64,000 nucleotides of DNA from Takakia lepidozioides (taxonomy: Eukaryota; Streptophyta; Takakiopsida; Takakiales; Takakiaceae), in assembly GCA_030704615.1 (NCBI GenBank), contig CM060732.1:62973053-63037052 (forward strand), written 5' to 3'. How positions within the stretch are numbered: the stretch's first letter is position 1; every line of letters begins with the position of its first letter. The position numbers and the translations under genes are program-made. Below the pieces are notes generated by a model. That model ran no database searches. It was not told the origin of the DNA and worked only from the letters and a program-made list of their open reading frames with translations. This document shows positions 1 through 10,229 of this stretch, piece by piece.

Positions 1-2
1 TG

Positions 3-299
3 CCCATAGAACTTGGTCTCATGGGAGGACATTTGGCATTTCAGAACCTCTTGCAGCGGTACCTCCTGGACCCCATGCATTGTGAGAAGAACTTCTGTGA
101 AAACATTCTAAAGACTATCTTTGGGGAGAAGGATACGATAAACGTACGAAAGGACATGGAGATTGAAGGGATACGGTCACATCTGTGGCTAAGGCCTGAT
201 CCAAATAGACCAGGCAAAGTGCTCATGCCAGCAGCATCATATGTCCTGACCAAATCAGAGCAAGAGGATTTTTTGAAGACATTGGGCGGGATTACATAA
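3..299 (+). pseudogene. CACTA (En/Spm) transposase, 3' fragment
   Basis: The reading frame is open from the left edge to a stop at 297-299, so the apparent ATG at 21 is internal and the gene starts outside the window. The translated segment contains DPMHCEKNFCENIL followed by a stretch ending in GIRSHLWLRP. This matches the region of TNP2-type CACTA transposases that usually reads D-x-MH-x-EKN-x-C-x-N-x-L followed by a GIR-x-x-L motif. TNP2 is the catalytic transposase that cuts CACTA elements at their ends. Only about 98 residues are visible and the frame stops soon after the conserved block, whereas family members continue for several hundred residues, so I treat this as a truncated remnant. 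Family identification is from motif recognition; the truncation is inferred from the early stop. Confidence 0.72.
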
Positions 300-304
300 C
301 ATTA

Positions 305-585
305 GGGTACATGGGTTACATGGGTTACATACAAAGTGCACTGAGTGCCACCCAAATGATTGTGGGGTCAAATCTTGCTATTGACGGGTGTGGTATGTTC
401 CTGAGTGGTGTCCCATTCCTACGCCTCATGGCGGGGTTACTGTGAAAGAGGTTATTTTCTATTCTCACTATTAAGGGGCCTGATTTGGTTGAGGGTTACA
501 CCCAGCGGAGTTACAAAGTGTTACATGGGGTGACATGATGCGGGGTTACATAGAGTTAGGGTTACGTGGTGGTGGGTTACACTCG
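305..585. repeat. GGTTAC-rich short-motif cluster next to CACTA fragment
   Basis: GGGTTAC or a close variant (GGTTACAT, GGGTTACAC, GAGTTACA, TGTTACAT) occurs about nine times in under 300 bases directly after the transposase frame. The motifs are irregularly spaced, so this is not a simple tandem repeat. CACTA elements carry clustered short motifs near their ends that bind the accessory TNPA protein, and this tract could be such a subterminal region. I see no CACTA terminal sequence that would confirm it. Confidence 0.45.
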
Positions 586-990
586 GCGGAGGCACAGTTT
601 ATTCCCACAATTGAATTTATTTAATGATGTGAAGTAAAAAATGCATGATATAAATCGGGCTATGGGGCCTTTAAAGCGTTGAACTTCATTTTGTCGCTTG
701 CCATCTATAATGAGTATGCATTGCAAGTAGTTTTCTCTAAAATTTCCTAATCAAACTCATTGAGTTATGAATTTATTGTTCTAGATCCTTAAAGCTGCAC
801 ATGTATCATCACTGGAAAGTTACATATATATAACATTTCAATCGATATCATCCCAGAATACAACCACTAATACATCCATAAATATGGGCTTTTTAGGGGG
901 CAACACAACAACATTAAACATCTTAGGAGATGATTGTTGAAATAATTAAAACTCGGTATGTCCAACACGGCCAAATGATATTACAATTGA
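586..990. other. No recognisable feature
   Basis: AT-rich DNA. I see no coding frame with family motifs and no repeat structure here. Confidence 0.5.
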
Positions 991-1002
991 TTCAATAGAG
1001 TA

Positions 1003-1183
1003 GAAAATAAAATAAAATGGACCCGTTGCCGAAGCAAGCGTAACTTATGGTGTCACTTGACCCAAAGGGCTACTGCCTTCTTGTAGGAAGGTGAACACCT
1101 TTGTAACAACCAACAGGGTGGTTTGAACCCACAACCACTCGTAAGAGGGTATATGCCCTTACCACTGGCTACATGTTGGTTCT
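1003..1183 (-). mobile_element. tRNA-derived SINE, copy 1, with 12-bp target duplication
   Basis: Read on the minus strand this begins with a tRNA-like head: a box-A-like TAGCCAGTGGT (complement at 1161-1171) and a box-B GGTTCAAACC (complement at 1120-1129). It ends with CTTCGGCAACG followed by an ATTTT-rich tail. The insertion is bracketed by a perfect 12-bp direct repeat, TTCAATAGAGTA, at 991-1002 and 1184-1195. The body is colinear with the copies at 10051-10219 and 2578-2998. Such elements are transcribed by RNA polymerase III and mobilised by LINE machinery. The intact duplication marks a relatively recent insertion. Confidence 0.85.
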
Positions 1184-1195
1184 TTCAATAGAGTA

Positions 1196-2577
1196 ATATT
1201 CTTATAAATATCCCCACTAAGGATATTTCTCATTGGCGAACTGGTATTTATCTAGATCCTTTAATGAAAGAGTGATCTTTAACAAATAATATTTACTTTT
1301 GTAAATACAGTGAAGTAGACAAAAGTAAGTATCCAAGTTCGGCACTTACTTTATCTGTAATTGTTCAATTCATCTTATTGAGCAGTGTTTCTATGCACTT
1401 ATATAATATATATATGTAGTATTGTACATGGTACTTTTGATTATCACTAGTGAGATGATGATTGGTTTTTACGGTACAATATTCATGGGGCTCTCACCAG
1501 CTTCAGATAATGGCATTTGGGCTCCCTATCCAATTAGGAACAAAATATTACCGGTCTGATCATATATATATATATATGCATGCCGTATTTTTAGGGGTAT
1601 CGTTACTTGTCTTTAAGCATACATTCTTATAAATATTTATTTTAAACTGCTAAGTATTGCATGTAAAACATTGTCATAAAACAGATCATTAAACTGTTTA
1701 TGGATAGATTGATGAATTTTCTTCACTGTAAATATTTGTTTGGCTTAATATTATATATTTTAAAATAATGATATGGAGACAATTATATTGATAATATATT
1801 CTGATTTTTAGGATTTTATATCTGATTGATCATTAGCTCATTTCAGCAATTACTCTTAAAACATGCTTATAAACATTAATTAGCTTGATCATCTGAATTT
1901 TACCTAATATTTGAGCTTTTGGTTATTGCAGATGTGATCGACAATCCTTATCTTCCATCCATCCAATCCGTTTGAGTTCATTATCATATATAAATACATG
2001 GTTTCGCATCAAATAAGCTACAACTTCCACAAACACTATGTTTAAATTTTAAATTAATATCAATACATTAAATGACCGTATTATATTATATGAACCTTCA
2101 CATGCAACGGCAATATTTAATTGTTTTTAAAAGAAACTTTGGTAGCTCTTGTAACTTACTACCATTGTATGCATTTGGATTCACTATATCATATATATAT
2201 ATATGATTTTGCATCATGTGAGGTAAGAGAATTATTAAAACTCTATAAATGTAAATTTTTTACTAAACGATGAACACCTATATATATCAATTTTTCTGAT
2301 TAACATCAAAAACTATCATATTGAATATGCTTAAGTTTATTTTTGAGCAGTATTGTAGTTAGAATTATATTATGTTTTGCTTCTTAAGATGAATGTATAA
2401 ATACCTCCAAAATAATTAAAAGTTGTGGCGTCAATGGCAGGGCGAATAAGGAGACAAGCCATAAAATTTCCATCCTACATTAGATCAGAATACTAGTAGA
2501 TACGCATGGACTTCCTCATTCTATTCAATGCAAAGATCTTTTTATGACATGCCAGTTACTTTTCTTTTCATAAAAAA
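1196..2577. other. AT-rich intergenic DNA, no gene seen
   Basis: Very AT-rich sequence with short TA-type microsatellites (for example about 1563-1576 and 2190-2204). I see no coding frame, RNA gene or recognisable transposon. Confidence 0.5.
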
Positions 2578-2998
2578 GACGTTGCCGAAGCAAGCTTAAC
2601 CTATGGTGTCATTTGGGCTTCTAATCGCAGCATTTTTTTCTCTAGCAAAACATCGCTAGATTTCGACTTGGAAATTGGGCCAGCTACTTGTACAATTATG
2701 GGGGATAAAATCCAAAAATCTCACCAAAAAGTAGAACTATCTGATCGGGAGCCTGATTTTGATAATGTGGATCAGTTAAAACATGCCACCTAGTATATAG
2801 CCGCTTTTCTAACCTGGCCACCCCTTATTCTCGCCACATGGGCGTTGGATAGAATTCACATCTTGCGATTTTGGGTCAAAAATGAAAGAAATAAAAACAC
2901 ATCTAGTGGGAAGGTGGACACCTTTATGACATCCAACATGTGGTTTGAACCCACAACCATTGGTGAGGTGGTTTGTGCCCTTACCTCATGGCTATACA
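2578..2998 (-). mobile_element. tRNA-derived SINE, copy 2, interrupted
   Basis: The 3' part of the SINE (complement of TTGCTTCGGCAACG) lies at about 2578-2620. The tRNA-like head, with box B complement GGTTTGAACC at about 2942-2951 and a degenerate box A near 2980-2993, lies at about 2905-2998. The two parts are separated by about 285 bp of unrelated sequence, which I read as a later insertion or a rearrangement. I could not find a convincing target duplication. Identity is by comparison with the copies at 1003-1183 and 10051-10219. Confidence 0.6.
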
Positions 2999-5099
2999 TT
3001 TAGGATATATGCTGGACAAACAACATCAACATATGGAGTCTTTGGATTTTTAAACCCGATACACATATGAGTAATATTTATAATTAAGACGGACAACCAA
3101 TATTTAGCCCATGGGAAAGAGATCGGAATGTGCCAAAGGCAGCATTGTCTAACTGATTGTTGAAGTGGGAATGGCTTGGATAGGTGCCCATTTATTTTAA
3201 ATTAACCCCTAAAGGACGAGCTAACTTTTTGGACTTTTTGACAAAACAGGTATATACCCTCTCTAAATTCGCTGTAACTACCTAACCACTGACATCCACG
3301 TGGATGAACCGTACGAGTGCATCCCTACTGACATCATGAATGACGTGGAAAAATTACTGGACTTTTGACCGTTGTATTTGGGAGATTATAACAAAATAAA
3401 AAGGCCTAAATTGTGAAAATGCAAAACACCTAGTGACAAAAATGGGTAATTGGCATTTTCCAGATTTTTCCTGAGTGAATGGGTTCCAGATTCTGAATTT
3501 GGGCCAGTGAAGGAGTATGGGCAAAATTAGAGGGGTGCTTTGTATGTGAAGCAGGGGGGGGTATAATTCATTCCAAGTTGCTCCGCCCAGCTGAGGGCTT
3601 CCAAATGCCCTGAAATAGGGACTTGCCAGGAAATTCCCACCGTCGCTCTTTGAAGCACTCCACTGCAAAGGCCTCTGCAAAAACAATTTGGGATTTGGAG
3701 GAAGGTTCATAAATGGATGGGGAAAAGAGTGGATTTTCCGGCCAACGGCAAAGCAGGGTTTCTGGTGCCGGGAACGTGCCGGGAACAATGGTTTGACCTG
3801 CCAGCTGTGCAAATCCGGGGGTTCCGTGCCCGGTCAACGGGCGTGGCCACCCCCTGCACCACACAAAATGGCGAAACCCTGCCACGCCATAAATTCTAGC
3901 ATGCAGAGAATTCATTGAATTCCTAAATTTTTTGCTGCAGCGTCTGGATGGGCTACAGAATTCGTTCAGGCCGCATCTCCATCGAATGTCATCCGACGGA
4001 GATACGCCCTCCCCTGCAAAAACGATGCGATCCGAATCAGGTCGGGTCGTCGTTTAAGGGTTAACAAAGTGATTGATACTTGACATAATTCTTTTGAAAG
4101 GCTAATGTTTGCAATTTCCGTATATTGTACTTTGTCGAACTTCTCAAAGTCTAACAACAGTAACATCGAAACTTGATTTGTGTTTTTATACATAGATTCT
4201 GTATGAGTCTCCTGCTCTCCCAAATCTTTTTTTATCTCACCATAAAAGCAAAAAAAATCTTCATTGGCTTCAATTACGGGAAAGGATCCGACATCAAATG
4301 AAATTGCCATCCACACAACTTGCTTCTGAACTACATGGGCAAGAGAAGGTCCCTTATGCGACAGCTCTTCGCCAGACTCTTCCAAGCAAATCCCACTCTG
4401 AAACACCCGCCTATGAGGTTGGTCCCGATCGGTTCAAAGAATTGACATCAGTTGGCTCCACATCAAAGTGGTCAAAATGTGACTTCACTATTGCTATTGA
4501 AGAATATTCCCACTATCTTAAATTGTGGCATTACTCTCCCGGGTGTCCTATCATGGACCTCAGATTTTCCATGGAGTCAAGGACTCTTGGTGACTAAGGC
4601 AACTTTGACCTTGCCTAGTTTCTCTTCGTTTGTCCAATGGATGTATTTTCCCTCTTGTTGCTACAAGTTCATTGTTAGGCCTCCACCATTGGGCAGTTAT
4701 TTTCTGGTGGTAGTTGGCATTGGCCTTCTAGTGGCCTCAATTGCTTAAATGAAAAATAAAAATAAAAAATCTAGTAAGGTGAATAATATCATATATTTCC
4801 TACATTAATACATAATTCATTTTCACTTAGAAGAGTAGTTGTGCAGAATTATAAAAGATAGGAAAAAGAAATTGAGGGTTGCATTTTTCAGACCAATAGT
4901 TGTTTGTTTTCTTAGTTTCCATGCTTCTTCCCTTTACGGTTTCAAGTATGTATGTCTTGGAGGTATTAATTTTTTTTCCCTCAAATAACTCCAAGTAAAA
5001 CTGTTGTATCTCTTTTTCCCGCCCTTACCCAACAAAAGACGAATAAATATGTTAAGGGTATCTAGTATCTACCATACAGTGAATGGTTTAACCATTTAC
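2999..5099. other. Intergenic; no gene supported
   Basis: Several open frames exist (for example 3966-4406 minus, 4298-4597 plus and 4452-4748 plus), but none shows a family motif I can name. The aspartic protease ends upstream of 5100 on the minus strand, and its final exon, if present, should lie in the right part of this interval. I looked for the conserved C-terminal block and did not find it. Confidence 0.4.
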
Positions 5100-8000
5100 C
5101 AGTTTTGTATATACGTTCATATATACGGTGGGATCAATTTCCAAAGTTCCTCCATCCTCAAAGTGTAAAGTTATAAAATTCAAATCATAGTTAAGGCCGT
5201 TGCTGTGTCAAACTGAAATATTAGTATTTTATACTATAGATGATATTACAGATATTAAAATTGGACTTCATCTTTAAATATAATATCTATTTGTAGCACA
5301 TGAAATAAGATCATGAAAGGAAGACCACAATGTAGTAGCCAAGGTTGAACTTACGACCACAAAGATTGCAGTATGCATTGTGCAACCACTCATTGATCAG
5401 AGATCATTAACTTACTGTATAAAATCCCAACAAGTTTGAGGTCCTGTCTCTTTCGTGTCAGTGATTTCACTTAATGATACTGATCTTGCTAAAATGTCAC
5501 GTTGTACCTGTTTTCAAAAAACATATTGAAGAATATTATTATATATCATTATTATTCTATACATTGTAACCTCACTAAAGATACAAACATGTAGACCACT
5601 TATAAATCAAAGCACTCTTAGGTATGGGCCCTAACTACACTGTTCCTGTTACATGTCATATTATTTCTGAGAAACTACCGTAGAGTCCTTCGATGTCCCG
5701 AGTTTAGTATTTTCAAATTTTGCTTGTCTGAAATATTCAGAAAAGCAATGACCTCAATGTCGTAGCGATAATGAATTCCGTGTAAGCGTTATCCTCTAGA
5801 AGATATACCCTAATTACCTCCCTAGAGGTAATTTACATGCATATGACCAACTTGTTCAAAAATTGTAAAACTTTAAATTTAGGTGCCGGACCTACTTTCT
5901 CTGAAATAATTAAATATTCAGCAGCAATGCGCCGAAGGACTCTATGGTACTTACCACAGAAATCAGCATATCATAGGTTTCTTGATCAAGATGGCAAAAT
6001 GTTGTACCGGTATCAAACAAAAGAAGTTGATACTTGCTGGTTATAGTTATGATATCATTTCCATATTGTATATGTGAAAGTCGTGCTATGTGAAGGTCTG
6101 ACACGCTGCACAAATATTTAAGTATACATTGGGTCAATTGATACCGTAATTTACGCTTGTTTTGGCCACGTGTCCACAATTATATTTATTTAAGCATACA
6201 TATTAAATGTGTTATTTTTAAACTTCGGATTATCATCAATTAGTGAACAAAAGAAAAAAATGCATATATCATCTTATAAAGAAGAATACAATGGGAAAAA
6301 CTTAAACATGCTACAATAAATAAGTCTTATAAATTCAAAAATTCTCAATATTTATATGATATATGTTTATCAAAATATGCAATTCTCATATATGAGTTAG
6401 TTCTTACGATGGACTTTCATGAACTAAATTGGTCCAAACTACTTGTTGTCTTCTTGCAATAATATGATTTCCAATAAATAGATAACCCGATGGCTCAAAT
6501 TGTGGATTATTGCTGAAGCAATGGCCGAGTATATTCTTTCCAACAATACCATATAATTTTAATTGTGCAGGTAGTGCATGGTTGGATCCACTTAGGCCAA
6601 GCATTCCATCTTTTTCAATCATGTCAGGGTCACCTTCGATACCCGGATTTTGTCGAAGCCCACATCTGTTGATGTGAGTAAGTTAGTCATTAATTATACA
6701 AAGTTATTGAAATTTAATTAGAAAATAAGTTACTTTTATTTTATTTTATTTTATTTTCCCAAAGGTATTCGTCATTTAGTTTATTAGAGGGGAAAAATTA
6801 AACCCCATTGATGCCATAAGGCATAAAACACATCCATTGGAGGAAAGAGGAGCCCAAACGAAAGCAAGAGAGACCGCCGTAATGGCGAAAGCCTCGAAGT
6901 TACCACGAAAGCAGATAGATGCACTACCATTGTCGGCCAGACCCCCACTCCACCTAATGATGCTAGAATGCATGAATGCAAGTAAGAGAAATGAGAAGGA
7001 CCCTATAACGTAACCGCCTGCCTACTATTAGCGCAGCGGATGCATGCAGGCGACTTGGATGGAGGAGGAAACATGAGCTCAACATGAGGCCGTCATTTGT
7101 CGGAATTCACCTCGTTTCCCTTTGAGGTGCCTCCAGTTAATATCAATTTTAACTATCATTTATAATTGAAAGGAAAAACATTCATTCCGCATGAGATCTT
7201 GTAACATCAAGAATAAAAATGTCTTTAACAATATTTATGACAATTGGATCTATGGTATACGATATTTACCCCAAATAAATATGAAGTGACAAATCTTTTT
7301 GGTTAGCTAGATGATCAATAATGTCTAAAGTAATAACATCTCTCATCATATAGCCAAAAGAATGGTAACCATCCCCATAATGAGCTTCATATCCACAGGA
7401 GTAAGACGAATTTGCATCACAATCAAAGTGAGCTGTTTTTGAATTAATTGCCCATTGTAGTTTTTGACAATTTGAGTCAGTTCGGCAATTCACCATATTA
7501 GATAAGGTCGGTTTGTACAATTCATGTGATCCCTATAAATAAAATGTTATTTTATTATATGTTCAAACAGAGATATTATAATAAGATTTATGTAATGGTA
7601 TTTCAACAAGCCATTATCCATGTCTGAGGCCCTTGGGTAAAATAAAACCTATATGTACATTATTTGATACATTTTAAGATGTTTTGGACATAGACCATAT
7701 GTAAACGTACTTTAATGGCACAAAAAGGATATTCCATATTGGACCAATGCTTCCACTCGGAATAATACCAACAACATTTCATCCAAGTAAGAGCACTCCC
7801 AGTATCTACTAATAGATGATATATCTTCAGATCGATTATCACTTTGGCATAGTATGATGTTCTCGGTTTTCCATGGATGCTCATGATGGCTGCGTTGTTA
7901 ATACTACTAAACATCATTCTGTATTGAGCTTTGCTTTTATCCACAAGTGCATTTGAAATTTGGATCGACTCACTACTAGGATAATTACTATATAGTGGAA

Positions 8001-8169
8001 AAGTAATAAAAGCTCCAGAGTCATATGAATCTGGCAACAAGACTAGTCTTATGTTTATTTGCCACAATAAGATAATTATTATACATAATAAGACAATTGT
8101 TGTTTGCACCCATTGCAGCTTTGTCCAAGCTATACGAATATTACGGTGTAACTTAGGCACGATTGTCAT
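5100..8169 (-). CDS. Nepenthesin-like (A1B) aspartic protease, six exons visible, C-terminus not found
   Basis: The exons on the minus strand are 8169-7711, 7532-7270, 6665-6408, 6105-5955, 5507-5416 and 5202-5100. Every junction has GT donor and AG acceptor and the phases join exactly, giving 442 codons. An N-terminal hydrophobic segment at about residues 20-45 suggests a signal peptide or membrane anchor. Exon 1 carries the first catalytic motif LLVDTGSALTW. Exon 2 has cysteine-rich YSCGYEAHYGDG. Exon 3 contains DGMLGLSGSNHALPAQL and GYLFIG. Exon 4 holds the second catalytic motif FDTGTTF. Exon 6 contains ITLHFEDGGTLEIDP, the block that normally precedes the last domain. Both catalytic aspartates are present. 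Plant members of this family act in the secretory pathway or outside the cell. The usual final block of roughly 60-70 residues (an NIIGD-like motif) is not found downstream, so the gene may be 3'-truncated or its last exon is divergent. The gene is very AT-rich. Boundaries are inferred without transcript data. Confidence 0.8.
6666..7269 (-). other. Long intron 2 of the aspartic protease
   Basis: This 604-bp intron is the largest in the gene. Its middle part (about 6780-7140) is less AT-rich than its surroundings and carries two short open frames that I consider chance. That compositional change suggests a small insertion, but I see no terminal repeats. Confidence 0.4.
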
Positions 8170-10040
8170 CCTCTAGTATAGTTCCACAATAACAAAGTAT
8201 TAGAGTGAGTTGATTTGTTTTGATATTAAACAAAATATGATACAACTTACTATTGTAAATTATAATTAAATTCATGATTTTATCTTCATTTCACATGTAG
8301 TGAGTTGTACGTAATATATTGATTATGATACATTATACCATGAATCATTCCGTGCGAACATCATCTATTATCACTACTAAATTATATCAAATCTCTAATT
8401 ATTTTGGTAGATTCCTTACAAACTGAGATTTGGGTTTTTTAATGTAATATTATCACCACATTTGAATTATTTGGTGAGAATGTACACACTGAAAATAAAT
8501 AAGTACAATAGTTTATCAATATTGACATCCAATTATTGTTCCTTTAAAATCACTGAGTTTTAATGAAAATATTATGAACCCAAGCAGATCTCAATATTTG
8601 AGGTCATGATTGAATTGCACACCGTGTAATTTGGACGTGGAAACTTCCTCCAACGAGCGGCAGCCTGTTGCGTGGATATTACACCCCCCTCCATTTGAAG
8701 CTAAAATTGCACAAAATTATATATTTTTATGAGCATTAAACACATTTAATTATATTCATGGCAAAGAATCCAATTGACTAATCAGTCTAATCAAAACTAA
8801 TATGTTGAGCATTCTAAAATTTAAGAAACGAAGTGGTTAGGAAGTATGTGATGGTATTAGATATCAAGAGGTGGAGTTTACTCTTGAAAATGTGCTATAC
8901 AAATTAGGGGTGTTTTAAAATAAAAATGCTCATTTTCAATATTTCCATATAAGAGGATATATGTAATTTAAAATGTCTTCCAATATAATCCTACACAAAT
9001 TCTAGTGAGGACTTAAAAGTCGGGAACTAGTTTTAGTGTAGAGTAGGAATAGGGCCCCCTAAAGTGCCATGTCATCGTAGTCCACATCAATGTCATTTTT
9101 TTGGATCTGCCCGAATTACCCAGAAAAAACCACAAAAAATGAATGATTTCAAGAAAATTATTTTTGTCAAATCTGCTCTTATACTATATATATATATATA
9201 TATATATAACATATATAATTAATTTTAGCTAGAAGGGGACGGAGCCCATTACTTATTTTAAAGTGAGGAAAAAATAACATAGAAGGCCATAAGGAGTACA
9301 GGGCAAGGCCACTTCAGGACCCATAGAACCAAAACACCCCTAAAACAAGTGAGCAAACAGTAACGCAACCTTGTGGTCAACAAGAACAGAAATCAGAGAT
9401 CACGAAGCAAAGGAAGAACTAGCTTGTAGCCCTAAGCGGCTCGAAATTTAGATGACATGCTTAATACTGGAGCTCCTATTTCGCCAATTAATCTCATCAT
9501 CCCACTCCCTTGGCAAGGGCCCATGACTAGGCGAATGGGGGCCCAGATTGTATCCAAGTCTGAGTAACCAGAGCAGAGGATCCCTCGCCATCCGTCCAAA
9601 TCCTTGATGAGTTGGGTGTGATTTCCTTGAGTACATTTGCTTAAAGCTGCAACCAAAACCTCCCAGGCATTGTGCTCCTCAGTAAGTAAATTAAGGTAGA
9701 TATGCGCTGAAGGGTCGCTTAGATGGAAGGAAAAGCCGTTGAGTACAAGTAAGCACAATGAGTCTTCCATACCTGCCACAACGTGAGAAAGCGAAGGCAA
9801 ACCCAAATGGCACAATTCTTCCAGAGTTGGCCATTATGAAGATTAAAAAGATACTAAATTCCAAGAAGAGTACAGTCTGATTTTAGACCATATGAAAATA
9901 GCAGAATGCAAAAACCTCAAGTAACCGCATGTATTGGGCAGTTCTTTAAGAGGTGTTTTGCTTGGTTATTTGAATGCGTGACCTCCGCCGGTTCCTAACT
10001 GGACCCGTTACTTCATTTTTTCACCTCCACCGGTCATATA
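8170..10040. other. Upstream of the protease; no gene supported
   Basis: AT-rich DNA that includes the presumed promoter of the minus-strand protease and a TA microsatellite at about 9183-9207. A 127-codon minus-strand frame at 9432-9815 has no motif I recognise; I leave it as unsupported. Confidence 0.4.
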
Positions 10041-10050
10041 TACATATAAC

Positions 10051-10219
10051 CGGAACAACCAACATGTAGCACAATGGTAAGGGCATATACCCTCTTACGA
10101 GTGGTTGTGGGTTCAAACCACCTCGTTGGTTGTTACAAAGGTATCCACCTTCCTATCGGAAAGCAGTAGCCCTTCGACACCATAAGTTACGCTTGCTTCG
10201 GCAACGCGTCCACCCTTTT
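10051..10219 (+). mobile_element. tRNA-derived SINE, copy 3, with 10-bp target duplication
   Basis: The 169-bp element has box A TAGCACAATGG at 10067-10077 and box B GGTTCAAACC at 10110-10119, spaced as in a tRNA gene. The body ends in CTTCGGCAACG and a short T-rich tail. A perfect 10-bp direct repeat, TACATATAAC, flanks it at 10041-10050 and 10220-10229. It is the clearest full-length member of the family that also occurs at 1003-1183 and 2578-2998. The tRNA of origin cannot be decided by eye. Confidence 0.87.
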
Positions 10220-10229
10220 TACATATAAC

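Noticed and set aside
3354-4748. Overlapping frames on both strands
   Set aside because: Frames overlap antisense and none shows domains. A vague resemblance to retroelement gag-like text (YSHYLKLWHYS) was too weak to call.
5326-5405. Possible fourth, degenerate SINE head on the minus strand
   Set aside because: It has a B-box-like GTTCAACC and an A-box-like stretch, but the body and 3' end do not match, and it lies inside the coding gene's introns.
9432-9815. 127-codon minus-strand frame
   Set aside because: No recognisable motif, no splice context and no neighbour support; plausible by chance.
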